Source of the DNA: Solenopsis invicta
Lineage: Eukaryota; Arthropoda; Insecta; Hymenoptera; Formicidae
Direction: 5' to 3'
Length of the DNA: 64,000 nucleotides
Assembly: GCF_016802725.1 (NCBI RefSeq)
Contig: NC_052670.1
Coordinates: forward strand, 14,537,641-14,601,640
The translations under genes and the position numbers were made by a program. Positions 25,227-37,720 of this stretch are shown one piece after another (the stretch's first letter is position 1; each line of letters begins with the position of its first letter). Below the pieces are notes generated by a model. The model saw only the letters and a program-made list of their open reading frames with translations, did no database searches and was not told the origin of the DNA.

Positions 25227-26721
25227 CTGTTAAGTGAATATAGCGGCTTGTCACTCGCGCGATCAACTTCACGCGCCAAGATCGACACTACGCACCCGCT
25301 TCTTTTAACTTCGCGTTCATGCACTTTTCGCATTACAATGCAAATTATTATTTTATGTTCAAAACGTGACTCAGATTATAATTACTTTTAAATAAAAATA
25401 AAAAGTATAAGTAAATTAAAATCGAGTTATCAGAAGTAATCGATTTGATTGATTACTCTTAGCTGGACATTATTTCGGGACACTATATCGTGTTGCGGAA
25501 CAGAACCGACAACTATGTATAATATTTATTGAAAATATTCATGTTTTACATATGGTCTAAATTAAATTTTATAAAGATTTAAATCTTTATTTAAATAAAT
25601 TGGATACCCTTATTAACATTTTATTAAGATTTTTATTAAATTTTAATAAAACTACATTAAAAATTATTAATCTCATATTAAATCTTTATTAAATTTTATT
25701 AATTTTTTTTACGAGATGGAAACCATGTCTTCAACATCTAGAAAATATTTTATTATCACGTATCCAATACATAAGGATTATTTAATTAATTGATAAACAA
25801 AAATTGAACCTTTTTTAAATACGGATCGCTTTGTAATAAATGTCTATGGATAATATATTCAATCCAACAATTTTTCTTTTAAAATATCATAACTTTTAAG
25901 ACAAGATCATAAAGTTTTTATTTTTATATAATTTCATACTTCAATTTTTATTTCCTTTTTTTTCTACTGAAAGGTTGAATATCCAGAAAGAAATACGCAA
26001 ACATAAGCAAATATCTTATATTTAATGAAATAAAGTTGAAGAAACAACACATGACAGTGTATATTTGACTTAAAGAAATTGAATAGAAACAATTGTTACT
26101 GAGACACGTAACAGCAATTGTTCAGTCTTATAGATGAGTCATAAATTCTATTTCAGAAATATATTTTATTATAATTGCAAACATAAAGTTTCTTGAACAC
26201 CAACGTGCTTAACAAGACGAACAATGGTTATTGTTGCAAATAGACCCAAGTTCAAAAACTAGATTTTTCATTGCCCACTCCACAGAAAGAACAAACAAAT
26301 CGGATTGATTCAATTAGATGTCAATGGTATCAAATAAACATTTAATAGACGTCTATTTATTTATTATTGTTCTCCCTGGAAAAAGAGAATTTAATAAAAC
26401 TCTGCCTATAAAGTCAATACAGAAAAGATATTGTCATTTTTCTGCTTTTCTTATTATTGCGCATGAAAAGTGCTTGAAAATCTGTATATTACAATTTGAA
26501 TATTACTTGTTCAGCGATAAAACAATAGTTGGTCTCTTTCTGTTAAAATTATTTTAAAAAATAAATAACGAAATTACTAATTAAAGGAATAACATTCCAA
26601 TATACGGTACGTACATTTTATTGCCAGTGTTTTAACATTTTCTTTTTTTAGTATAAAAAGATAATTCTTAAGCCTTGTGTTCAACCATATCTACGATGAT
26701 TTACGTATTATGATTTCCAGC
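25227..26721. other. Intergenic, AT-rich, no gene seen
   Basis: To about 25330 it continues the CpG-containing flank of the repeat units (GCGATCAACTTCACGCG). Beyond that it is AT-rich with no recognisable frame; a 79-codon plus-strand frame at 26318-26557 has no domain or splice support. Confidence 0.5.
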
Positions 26722-27092
26722 CACTTAAAATCCATCTTCTAATTTTCGTCCATATCTATAAACCATATTCATAATCCACCTTTTTATTGTTGTCCCATAA
26801 GAGTGGATATGATTTCAGCATATACGACTAATAAACTTTAGACCTCACTTCTGCCATTGAGTGCATTTTGCATTTATATAGTTTCTGGAATTTTCCTCTA
26901 TTTGTACTTCAGTAATTATTCTTCCTGCGAATTATGAATATTTCAAACTCTTGTTCGGTCATTGGTACTTCATATGCTCTGCATTAATAGCAAACTTAAA
27001 GTCGATGTAAATTTGATTTTCATCCCATATCTCCATATCATAGATAATGAATTATGGATATAGAACAAAAATCGAAAGGCGGATTCTAAGTG
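26722..27092. mobile_element. Possible MITE with imperfect CACTTAxAATCC ends
   Basis: The left end CACTTAAAATCCATCTT matches the reverse complement of the right end, CACTTAGAATCCGCCTT, and the similarity continues inward for about 50 bp (CATATCTATAAACCATA). No coding capacity and no clear target duplication. Confidence 0.4.
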
Positions 27093-27215
27093 AAAAGATT
27101 TCAATTTAAACAGTTCTTTGTAATTTCAAACTATAAATTTGTACAAAAACGCAAGACAAAAAAAAATTCACCTTGATTTTGACACACAAATTTATTTTTT
27201 CAATAAATTATATCC

Positions 27216-28283
27216 TTATTTCTTGGGTGCGCCATAAGCATCTGGCATTCTTTCTATCGTAAATCTATGTTGAGATATATACATTATTGGGACACCCGGG
27301 ATCTTCCGTATTCTTCGTTTCAAATCTCTATCATTGGTCGCAACAATATAACATTTGTGCTGAAATAATAACACAACATATAATTTATAGTTTTATATCT
27401 ATATAACACGAAAATAAATTTATATTGTCACTATCAAAAAAAATTGTTAACACAGTAAGATTCTATAATCTATTTATACCTGTGTCACTCTATTCACTAG
27501 ACAATCATCTGCATAGGTTCCCTTATGCATACATTTTAATCTTTCAAATCGCGGATCCTTAATGATTTTCAACGCTAATTTATACTTTTGTCCAAGCTTC
27601 TCCAATTCACCCATTACACAATCCGTTATGTATGGCGTACATTTTGCATAAAGGCATTCCATCATGTTTTGTATTATATCTAATTTATTTTTAATAGAGA
27701 AATTAATAAAGTTGGTATCAATTAAAATATGGTACGGTGGTCCAAGTTGCATGTTATATTGAAAGAATAATGCAGAGGATTGCTGTGGCCTGAAAAAAAC
27801 AAGTATTGTTTTAAGAAATATAAAAACATATCTTATGATAAATATTTTCATAACGTCATACAAAGGTTTCTATTAGATATAAATAGATTAGATATAATAA
27901 AATATCAATCAAGCAAAATATCAGATTATATGCAATTATTTACACTTCTGTGATTTTTATTTTAGTCTTATCTTCTTTAGGAGTTTTCTTCGATGGAAGC
28001 CGCTTCTCTGGATTTCTATTGAAAAAAATTTATTTTAATTCTGTTTTCATATGTAATTTATAAAAATATAACAATAATTTATTAATCAGAATTAACTTAC
28101 ATTCGCGAATCGCTTAAACTAATCATCTTTTTCATTTGAGCAAATCTCTGCATCACAACTCTACGTGTTCTCTTATTTTTCCCCTGTAACATATAATTTC
28201 ATGGCAAGTATTATTATACAATTTAAAAAGAATATATTATCAGTACACAAAAATACAGTCAAGTTAAAGTACAATGTAACCAT
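27216..28283 (-). CDS. Fcf1: rRNA-processing protein FCF1 (UTP24), PIN-domain nuclease
   Basis: FCF1/Utp24 is a PIN-domain endonuclease of the nucleolar small-subunit processome that cuts pre-rRNA during 18S formation. Exons on the minus strand are 28183-28101, 28015-27944, 27789-27480 and 27359-27216, with phases that fit, giving 203 residues if preceded by a lone ATG. The protein has the family's order: GKNKRTRR basic start, EVPQQ, LGPPYHILIDTNFINFS with the catalytic Asp of the PIN fold, LYAKCTPYITDCVMGELEKLG, GTYADDCLVNRVTQ, then HKCYIVATNDRDLKRR and a YGAPKK end. Human FCF1 is 198 residues. The start is the weak point: the best candidate is an ATG at 28283-28281 followed by a poor donor (GTTACA) that would join ATG to GGG AAA. 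A poly(A)-like AATAAA lies about 20 nt past the stop. It is divergent from Drp1. Confidence 0.93.
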
Positions 28284-30513
28284 ACTCTTATGGCATTATA
28301 AGACATGTTCAAATCGGCAACGCAGATGTTTACTTGTCGAATAAATGCTTTGTAATTAACAAACAGAAACTTGTACACTGTTAAATGTATATATTTTTTA
28401 AATAATATAATTTTTGTTGCAACAGACATTATACATATTAGATATCATTATTACTAGAAAATAATAGTAATTCCTGTTAACAACATATAAATTTTCAATT
28501 CTAATATCTTATTTTACATTTTTAAAGATATATCCATTATGTAAGTAAAACTAATAAAATACAAGCAGTATTATTAAATTTATAGAATAAATTCATTAAT
28601 AGAGAACATTAACGTGAATAATTATTTTTAAGAAACTAAGAAAATCAGTAAACATAATTTGTAATAAAAAGCAAATTTTTTAAATTCATTGATCAATCTC
28701 ATCATGCGCAAATGTAGCTTTCATAGAGTAAAAGCGCTAGTTAAAATGTAAACAATAAAATATGTTACTTAGCTAGATTAACTATAGAAGTTAACAATTA
28801 TTATTGCTTATTTGCAGTAAATTAACTGTTTTGTCAATTTGAAGGCACTAATACTCTCAGTATATCTTTTAAAAATATATAGATGTTAAATGATTTAGTT
28901 TGTACGCTAAAATATGTATTTACGTTTATTTAAAAAAATATTCGTACCATTATAATTTTTTATAAATGTGTATGCGTATGTATATCCTTAAATCCTTTTG
29001 CAATAATTATAATAAATTTGGAATATATAATAATCAAGCAAGAAAGTTATTATTAGAAATTCTCTAATAAATAATTCTTTGCAATATAATTAATCACTGA
29101 TTGACCACTGCATAAAAAACACATTTAAACGACTGTTAGGTTAGAAATGAAAGAGAAGAGGTTAAAGCGTGGTGGAGATTAGTTAATTTTAGGGCCATCA
29201 GAGAGAGCCACAACCGGCTTAGATCTGTATCGCAAATGAAACTAGAGACTATTAAAAATGGCGTTGAACTATGAATATTGCCCTTAAGGCTCAATGCACA
29301 CAGGACGCGTCAACGCGTTACGCGTGGCGAATAGCCAATCATTCTTTTGCTTTCTTATTTCTTGTTATAAAAACGAAAAAATGATTGGCTATTCGCCACG
29401 CGTAACACGTTGACGCGTCCTGTGTGCATTGAGCCTAAGGAGATGCGTGATGGAATTGTATTGTAATTTAAAATTATAATTATTTCTTAAATTACTCTCT
29501 GCAATTTAAATGGCAAAGAGAGAGAGAAGTGCAATTTTTATAATAAAACAAACCCAATTGTACTATCTCTTTTTCATTTTTCCATAAGCTATTATATTCA
29601 TTATTTTAAATTTGGATGGATTCATGTCCCATATATATATTATTTTTGGATTTAAATAAATTGAAATACGAAATAAGCTACGATTATCATGTTAAATTTG
29701 AATGTCATTCGTATCAATATTACATTATTATTTTTGGATTCAAATCAATTCAAAAAATCTAAAACGCAAATTCGAAAAGATCGAAATAAATTCATTTCTA
29801 TTCTTTTCAATTAAAGCGCAAACTCGGATAAATTAAAATAAATTGCAATTTTTAATTTATTTAAATTTATTTTCGTTTGCTGGATGGTTAAAGGTTAATA
29901 TAAATATTCAATAAACATTTTATTTTTACAATTAAATAAATTAATGAAAAATGTTAAAAACACGTTTAAAAAAAAGTCTTGTCTGCTGAATGAGGACAAA
30001 TTACTCTTGAACATGAGGCGGGAATCGAAACAATACATCAACGCATTCACAGTGCATCAGTCACTCATATATATGCATAAGTATTACATGAATGTATATA
30101 CGTGCGATTGCTTGATCTCTCAACAATTAAAAATGCGCACGCGTGTACAACGTACTACGAGTACGAGGACGAAGCGCGAAAGAGGCGAGGGGTGTAAGTC
30201 AGGTGTGCATCATTCTCTGGCGGTAGAGTTATTTCGAGTAAATTACCATCGTCATTCCAAGTGCATCGTCGTCAATAGTCGAGCCCGGTAGCTCGTGGAA
30301 TATCCGGTTCCGTCACGGCGCCGCGACGCATGTAAAGAGGAGCTGCGGCCAAAACGATCGCGAAACGGCGAGGCGAGAAGAGGAGACGCGCGACGCGCGA
30401 GCGTTACTTGAACTGAACCCGGCTTCGTAACTGACCGACCGTCGTCCCGATCGATTCTCTTCGTCGACGCGACGCCTCTCGAGGCCTCTCATCGTCCATC
30501 CGCTCGCCTCGCA
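28284..30513. other. Fcf1/Drp1 divergent intergenic region
   Basis: No protein-coding gene seen. Most is AT-rich; a very young Harbinger-type MITE sits at 29288-29435. From about 30110 the sequence becomes CpG-rich and leads into the Drp1 start, so the Drp1 promoter and 5' UTR are probably at 30110-30513. Confidence 0.5.
29288..29435. mobile_element. PIF/Harbinger-type MITE, nearly perfect palindrome
   Basis: A 148-bp element whose ~56-bp arms are reverse complements with about one mismatch; the ends read GGCTCAATGCAC and GTGCATTGAGCC. A direct TAA flanks both sides (29285-29287, 29436-29438), the 3-bp target duplication typical of PIF/Harbinger. It has no coding capacity, and the arm identity suggests a recent insertion. 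Confidence 0.85.
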
Positions 30514-33500
30514 ATGGAAGCCCTGATACCTGTAATAAATAAGCTGCAGGACGTGTTCAACACTGTCGGCGCTACCGTGCTGCAGCTGCCACAGATCGTC
30601 GTGCTGGGCACGCAGGTTAGCCGAAGAGTCGCCCCTCGACCTGTGGGCCAAGCCGCACCGAAACGGTAACGGCAGGTCCGCCTCTTTCACCTGGACTTTG
30701 CCACTCTCTTCGCTCTCAAGGTTAAGTAAATTATGCAATTGAGATTTTCCGGTAAGAGGGAAAATTACGAGAGAGAAAAAGAGAGGGTGCAGTTGAAAGG
30801 AGCGGATCGGTTATCGTTATCGACGGACATTTGAATTTTTTCTTTGTCACAAACAATGTAGTCATCCGCCATTCGTTGTTAAGTCGCTTGCTGCTTATTA
30901 GTGTTACAATTGAGGAAAATAATATTGCAGCTTGTGATGCCTGAATCACAATTTCTTTAGGTATTGTGTTTACTCAACTATAATTGATCAAGAGAGCAAG
31001 TCAAAATAGTATGGTAGCCACTCCTAATCCTCTGGAGCTATTGGTCTGTTGGTCTGTTGGATCTATTGTCAATTGTAAATTTTGAGTCATTGTTACTGAA
31101 GTGGACTTAACCCTCTGTAGATTGGATAGCTAGATATTTATTTATTTCTTACCTTATGGCTTTGAAAGGAGTTACACATCAATTTCACAATTTTAATTTA
31201 ACAGCATATAAACTTAGGGTCTGTTAACATAAACCAATAAACAACATGATACAAAAGTACTAACAATCTCAAACAAAATACCAAACCTTATGTGTTGTCG
31301 ATTATTTAATCTTAGAGATTCATTTTTTTAGTTTTTAAGCCTATTCTTCTAAATTCTCTTTGGATTCTAAGTTCTCTTTCTTCACTTTAAGATTTTTTTC
31401 ATCCAACTGATTTCTTTCTTCTTCCCCGCAACTTAATTATTAAACTTGTACTGGTTCTTATTTCTGCTATACAATTTGTTGCTAAATACTCTAATGTTTC
31501 AGTCCCATTATGACACAGTTTACAATTATTTTTTTCCTGTTCACACCAGAATTTATTACTTATTGTTGATTCTTCATTATCAAATTTTGCTATAATTTTG
31601 AAAATTTGAAATTTTTGAATTCATGACAATGTTTCTTTGAATATTCCAAAATTCCTATTATGTAATCCCCTATACTTTTTTCATATCTAGAACTTTGACT
31701 CTTATTACATTGTATTTGTTTTGAAATTTCTATATTCCTTTTTGTTAATTTATTTACTATTTTGTATCCTTTCTCGTTAAGCCTTTTTACTTGTATTCTC
31801 AATATTAATCCTCCACAGACTAATCTCTGGGTCATATTAAAGCATTTTTTTATTTTGCTGATTCTTTCTCAAATTTGAACAGTATAAAAAAAGTAAAAAG
31901 CATCTTGTGAGTCATATAATAATTATACAATCTTATTGCTAAATGATAAAAGAGTATACTAGAATCTTTTCATATCTTTAGAGTCTAAAATGTCTTAAAA
32001 AAACTTTTTTTAGTGATACAGGTAATCTAAGCATTGAAAAACAATAACCTGCAGAGAATTAATATTTATTATAGTTCCTTGAAATTATAGTCTTTTAAAT
32101 CAATTTAAATGATCTCATAAATCCAGCGTCAATAACTGTTGCAGATTTTGATGTAGCTCCAGAGGGTTAGAGAAATCTTATTCAAGCAATGAACCAAAGA
32201 TTACATCACAGTTAAAATGATGTTATTTGGCATAATTTTGATATTATTTGACATCATTTTGAAAATGATGTCATTAACATCAAAATTACATCATTTTCGA
32301 GATGACGTCAAGATCATATCAAATGACATCATTTTGATTGCAATGTGTTCTTTGGGAAAGAGTTAAAGATGTTCTATAAGAACAAATATTGGATTTTTCA
32401 GAGTTCGGGAAAGTCATCTGTAATAGAAAGCTTAGTGGGTCGTTCTTTTCTGCCACGAGGGACTGGTATTGTTACACGACGTCCATTAATACTGCAACTT
32501 GTATATACACCGAAAGATGATCGAGAGCACAGAAACGCGGAAAATGGCACCCTGAACTTGGAGGAATGGGGAATGTTTTTGCACACAAAGAATAAGATTT
32601 ACAAGGACTTCAACGATATTCGTATGGAGATCGAGGCTGAAACTGACAGAATGGCTGGAGGGAACAAAGGGATTTGTCCAGAACCAATTAACCTTAAGAT
32701 ATATTCAACATCTGTTGTTAATCTAACACTCATAGACTTACCTGGTATCACAAAAGTGCCAGTGGGTGATCAGCCGGAGGATATTGAGGCTCAGATACGT
32801 GAGCTTGTATTGAAGTACATATGTAGTCCTAACTCAATAATCTTAGCAGTTGTCACTGCCAATACCGACATGGCTACAAGTGAGAGTTTGAAGCTTAGTA
32901 AGGACGTCGATCCAGACGGCAGACGAACATTGGCAGTTGTTACAAAATTGGATCTTATGGATGCTGGTAAATTTAATCTTTTGTAATTATTTGCACCTTA
33001 ATGAAGAGTCTCCAGTTTATAAAAATGAATAAGTCACATGACTTTTCATTTATACATATCTTTTCATGAAGGAATTTCTTTAGTATATTTGTAAAATAAT
33101 ACATTAAAATTTATGTAATTAAGAAAAACTAGTTTAAATTAAAAATAAAATTATTTAAAATTAACTAAGTTAAATTAAAAGTTATTAACTTTGTAACTTT
33201 ATCATTTAATCTTTCATTTTTTAACTAGTTTCTACCCAAACCTGAATTTAAGCAATAAAAATTATAATCTGTTATTTAAAGCTATTTTCTTCATAGTATT
33301 GATAAATAATGTGTAAAAAAATAAAAAAAAATTTTTTATAGTAATAATTAAATGTATTAGCAAAAGCTAATACATTTTCATTATCACAATATATTTAGAC
33401 ACAATTGTTAAATGGACGAACATTTTATATTCTTATACAAAAATGATGTAATAAAACTTCATTTTTATTTTAAAATGATCTTCAAACTCTATTCTTTGTT

Positions 33501-36500
33501 ATGAATATATAGATTGAAAAATTTTTTTTTAATTTCAAAATGTTCATATATTTGTCATAAAGTTATTCTTAAAATTTTTTTCAATTTTTTATATTATGTG
33601 AAAAAACTAGAGAACTTCCTTAAATTTATCAAAAAGTATACAGGACCAACTGATGTAACAATAATTATTAAGTATATCCTTTTTTCTTTTAGGAACTGAT
33701 GCCATAGATATTCTATGTGGCAGAGTTATCCCAGTAAAACTGGGTATTATAGGTGTAGTTAATCGTTCTCAACAAGATATAATGAATAACAAAAGTATTC
33801 AGGAAGCATTGAAGGATGAGGCCACATTCTTGCAACGTAAATATCCAACATTGGCTAACAGAAACGGCACTCCTTACTTAGCAAAAACGCTTAATCGTTT
33901 ACTTATGCAACATATTAGGGATTGTTTGCCGGAGTTGAAGGTAATAATATTAATAATAGAGTTGTCAAATCGCAGAGCGTAGCTAGAATCTACTAAAGTA
34001 AGCATAATTTGGTAGAACTTGTACTTTTTGAAAACAGAACAGAGTGAATACGATGATAGCGCAGTATCAAACCCTGCTCAATTCCTATGGCGGCGATGTC
34101 GAGGACAAAAGTCAAACCTTGCTGCAGATCATCACAAAATTTGCGAACAGCTATTGTTGTACGATAGAAGGGACAGCGAGAAACATAGAAACTACTGAAC
34201 TATGCGGTGGCGCTCGCATTTGCTACATATTTCATGAGACATTTGGCAAAACGCTCGATTCGATTAATCCACTGGCGGACCTTAGTAAAGTGGATATATT
34301 GACCGCTATACGCAATGCAACTGGTCCGAGACCAGCTCTCTTTGTACCGGAAGTTTCCTTTGAACTACTAGTTAAACGGCAAATACGAAAGTTGGAAGAT
34401 CCTTCGTTACGGTGTGTTGAACTCGTGCATGAAGAAATGCAAAGTATAATACAACATTGTGGTACTGAAGTGCAACAAGAAATGCTGCGTTTCCCTAAAC
34501 TGCATGAACGTATCGTCGATGTTGTTACACAATTGCTACGTAGACGACTCCCACATACTAATGCAATGGTAAACTAAAATGTCCAGTAGATACAAAGTGT
34601 TCGGCAATAAATGAAAGAAAATTTAAGGAATAAAATTAAGAGGCTTTTTTCCTTTTAGCTGAACTTTTTGCAGAGTTTATCTTTCTCTTTTTCTTTTCAC
34701 AATAGAAAGAAAAAGTAAAAGATAAATTGCACAAGAAAATCAGCTAAAAAGAACAGACCTAAAACAGTACACTTTCAGTACTATAAACGTTCAAATATCT
34801 ATATGCTTTAAACATTTTTTATTTGAACTTTAAATATTCAAATTTACAAAATTAAGAATAACGAAATTTCGATGGAGAATTTGTTTTTTTAATTATAATA
34901 TTTCAGTATTTATGTGTTTCAGACACTTTTTGTCAATATTTAGTTATTAAACATTTATAATTAAAAAAAACGAAGCTCTAATCGCAATTTTGTTAGTCTT
35001 GATTTTTATTATTTTATCTTACCTAGAATCATTCTTTAAATTTTCTTCTACCTGTTGCTGAATATTATATTTATAATGCGTTTTTCATATTCTTATAATG
35101 ATTTAATTTCTTAAAAAAAGGTAGAAAACTTGGTTGCGATAGAATTGGCATACATTAACACTAAGCATCCTGACTTTCACAAGGATGCAGCATTTGTGTC
35201 GTCTTTATTGAAGGATGCTGATGTAGATCATCTGAAGCACAACAAACGGTTAACTTCAGCATCCAGCACTATAATTACTAATGACACAGTGAGTAATAAT
35301 CTCTATTTAATAATGTTTTTGCGAAATTTATTACTAATTTATTGTAATTTATTACTATTATAATCAGGGTGTGTACTCAAATTTTGCAAAAGAATTCTCT
35401 GAAAATTCCCGGTTTTTCCAGGAATTTTATTCAAAATTTCAGGTAAGATTAGAGAATTTTTTAATGTAGTGAAATAAATTTTATTTTATTATATCTTTTA
35501 ATGTTCCTTAATCGTTTACAAAGAAAACTTGAGTTTTAAATCATAAATTTGAAAAAGTATTAAAGAAAAATAATATGAACTAAGTATAATGATTGGTCTG
35601 CAATAAACTAAAAGTGCAGAATACGAAGCGTGCATTGAAAAAAGTCTTGTATTAGAAGTCTGGTAGATTCAATCAAATACGTCTGTTCAAAAATGGACAA
35701 ATCAGAAATCTAATGAGAATTATTAAATTACAGTAAATTTTATTAAATATTCTAATCTTATAAATCTTGAGTAGTATTGTAATAACCACAAGTTCTGCTT
35801 TGTTTCATCAAAATGCACTCGATCATGTATATCTTGTTGGTATAACAAAATCATTTTATTCAGTATGATTAAACACCACGCCAAGAACAATGTACTGTCT
35901 TTTATTATTAGCACTAATTTTTTATAAAAACACAAGTCACAAGAATGTACATGGATATGTATGTCACTTATTGCAATCGATTGTCGACATTTTGCATTAT
36001 CAAAAATTTAAAAAAACGTTAAAAATAATTTTGTCACCGAAAGATTGAATTTAAATTTAAAAGTAAATTCCAAAAATTTTCTTGAGTTCCAATAAAATTC
36101 CTTGAAAATTTCAAGTTTTCCCAGTTTTTCCCGTACACACCTTGATAATTTAATACTAATTTATTATATCCTTTGTGTATAATAAACCGATATAGTTATT
36201 ATTTCAAGACTATTGATTTTAATGTGGATAGCAACATTTGAATGTTCATCAGTTTGTTTCATTATTTTGTCCGTAATACTTCGATTTTTTTTTTCAATTT
36301 TTTTCATCGTGTTTGTCACTAATAGTAAAATATATTTGTAACAGAGTGTAAAATCAGTCAATAATCAAGACGAGATGAACTCTGTTTCCAATCAGACTAA
36401 GGAACAACAAGGACAGCAAAATCACTGGCTGCTAAGTAATTTGCTACTCCAAGGAAGAACAGATTCTACTAGTTCCGCGGATGGCTCTCCGGTCAGAATG

Positions 36501-37050
36501 CGTGAAAACAATACACATCCAGCGATCGAACTACAGAAAGCATCCCCGCAACAAAAACCAGTAAATCTGCTTCCTGCTGTACCAATACAAACGTCACGAA
36601 AACTTAGCGATCGCGAGCAACGGGATTGTGATATTATCGGTAAGGAAACCATATCACATTAAACACAAACATGTTAACAAATTTTGATTTCAATTTTCTT
36701 CTTTCCATTTATAGAAAGACTCATAAGGTCATATTTTTATATTGTACGAAAGTCCATTCAGGATAGTGTACCAAAGGCTGTTATGCATTTCCTAGTCAAC
36801 TACGTGAAAGATAATTTACAAAGCGAGCTTGTCACACATTTGTACAAATCGGATCAGGCTGAGGCCTTGTTGATTGAGAGCGAACACATTGCTGTTAGGC
36901 GCAAAGAAACAGCGGACATGCTTAAGGTACATAAGAATTTAAATATAATCTTAAATAATTGATAACTAATTGATGTCTAACAATTGTTCGCAGGCATTGA
37001 CTCAAGCGGGTCACATCATTAGTGAAATTAGAGAGACGCATATGTGGTAA
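30514..37050 (+). CDS. Drp1: Dynamin-related protein 1 (mitochondrial fission GTPase)
   Basis: Drp1 is a cytosolic GTPase that assembles on mitochondria and peroxisomes and constricts them. Eight exons join in phase: 30514-30615, 32402-32966, 33693-33940, 34038-34568, 35121-35288, 36345-36639, 36715-36926 and 36994-37050, giving 725 residues (human DRP1 about 736). It starts MEALIPVINKLQDVF. The P-loop GTQSSGKSS is split by intron 1. PRGTGIVTRRP, DLPG and TKLD give the other GTPase motifs. The middle domain includes CTIEGTARNIETTELCGGARICYIFHETFG. A low-complexity variable region (about residues 540-630) is followed by a GTPase effector domain, from ERLIRSYF to a terminal IRETHMW. No pleckstrin-homology or proline-rich domain is present, as expected for DRP1 rather than classical dynamin. 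Introns 1 and 5 contain transposon remnants. An AATAAA lies at 37666-37671, and the gene converges on SMYD4. Confidence 0.97.
31400..31840 (-). mobile_element. Decayed non-LTR (LINE) retrotransposon tail
   Basis: On the minus strand, inside Drp1 intron 1, two overlapping frames encode a lysine-rich segment (RLNEKGYKIVNKLTKR) and then NKFWCEQEKNNCKLC..TETLEYLATNC. The second resembles the C-terminal zinc-knuckle end of insect LINE proteins (CxxC then a HxxxC-like site, here with Tyr for His). A frameshift and stop near 31590 separate the parts. It is orientated against Drp1 and is plainly inactive. Confidence 0.55.
32220..32345. repeat. Cluster of TGATGTCA/TGACATCA-like repeats
   Basis: Six or so copies of TGACATCATTTTGA or its reverse complement, several in palindromic pairs, lie within 125 bp just upstream of Drp1 exon 2. 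It may be simple repeat expansion; resemblance to CRE-type sites is only by sequence. Confidence 0.6.
35365..36144. mobile_element. Possible hAT-type DNA transposon remnant in Drp1 intron 5
   Basis: Ends are CAGGGTGTGTAC on the left and the complement of CAAGGTGTGTACGGG on the right, followed inward by AT-rich subterminal inverted similarity that includes AGGAATTTTATT on both sides. ATAAT flanks both ends directly. CA-G-GG ends suit the hAT superfamily, although a full 8-bp duplication is not seen. The interior frame at 35723-35935 (minus) has no domain I recognise. Confidence 0.5.
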
Positions 37051-37497
37051 TCAAAGCCTAAGCCTTTACATCGCCAGATTCTAGTTGAATTTAGGTATTT
37101 CATCTCTTAGTTTTAATGAACTGAGTTGAAGGATGTACTTTACTAATGTATATGATGAATCAATGTACATAATTCTTATCTTTCTCACGCAAGTAAGGTA
37201 TACGTATTGCTATTGGAGACGCAATGGTCCTAATACATTACGTTACCCAGTTTTACAGTGTGAGCATGCAAGGGGCATAATATCGTATATAAAACGCGTG
37301 TTCATGCAACCGTATCATTTGATTCACGTGATGTAATTTGAGCTCGATCTTTTACTCTCGGCGTTCTATAGAATATAGGCGTTCTATATATGTGTATGCT
37401 GATCTATTGTACGAAAATCAATTCTTAAATAATTTGTTTTGTATTATTTTACCACCGGGAATTATATGTTTCTGAAGTACTTAGTTTAATCTGCATT

Positions 37498-37531
37498 GTC
37501 TCGCGTTACAGCGTGTCTCGCGTTACAGCGA
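37498..37531. repeat. 17-bp tandem repeat in the Drp1 3' UTR
   Basis: TCTCGCGTTACAGCG occurs twice in direct tandem (period 17 bp) between the Drp1 stop and its AATAAA signal. Confidence 0.85.
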
Positions 37532-37665
37532 CTGTTAACAAGAATGCAATCAAAGATCATTGTTCCATGTATTTTCTAGTTTAGCAGTTTGCATACAATT
37601 TTTTTCTAGAATAGAAAACTAGAAGTGTCTATTCTTAGTGAATTGCGTTTTTCACAATGCTGTAG

Positions 37666-37671
37666 AATAAA
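37666..37671 (+). terminator. Candidate Drp1 polyadenylation signal
   Basis: AATAAA about 620 nt after the Drp1 stop and 50 nt before the SMYD4 stop on the other strand, so the two 3' ends probably abut or overlap. Confidence 0.5.
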
Positions 37672-37720
37672 TATTGAAATAAGTGTTTCACTACTGTAAG
37701 CAATTGTTATAAACCGATTA

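Noticed and set aside
30313..30738. Minus-strand 141-codon frame over Drp1 exon 1
   Set aside because: Antisense to a confident first exon; composition is Arg/Ser-rich without a domain.
35723..35935. 70-codon minus-strand frame in Drp1 intron 5 as a gene
   Set aside because: It lies wholly inside the hAT-like remnant, is hydrophobic and AT-driven, and shows no transposase motif.
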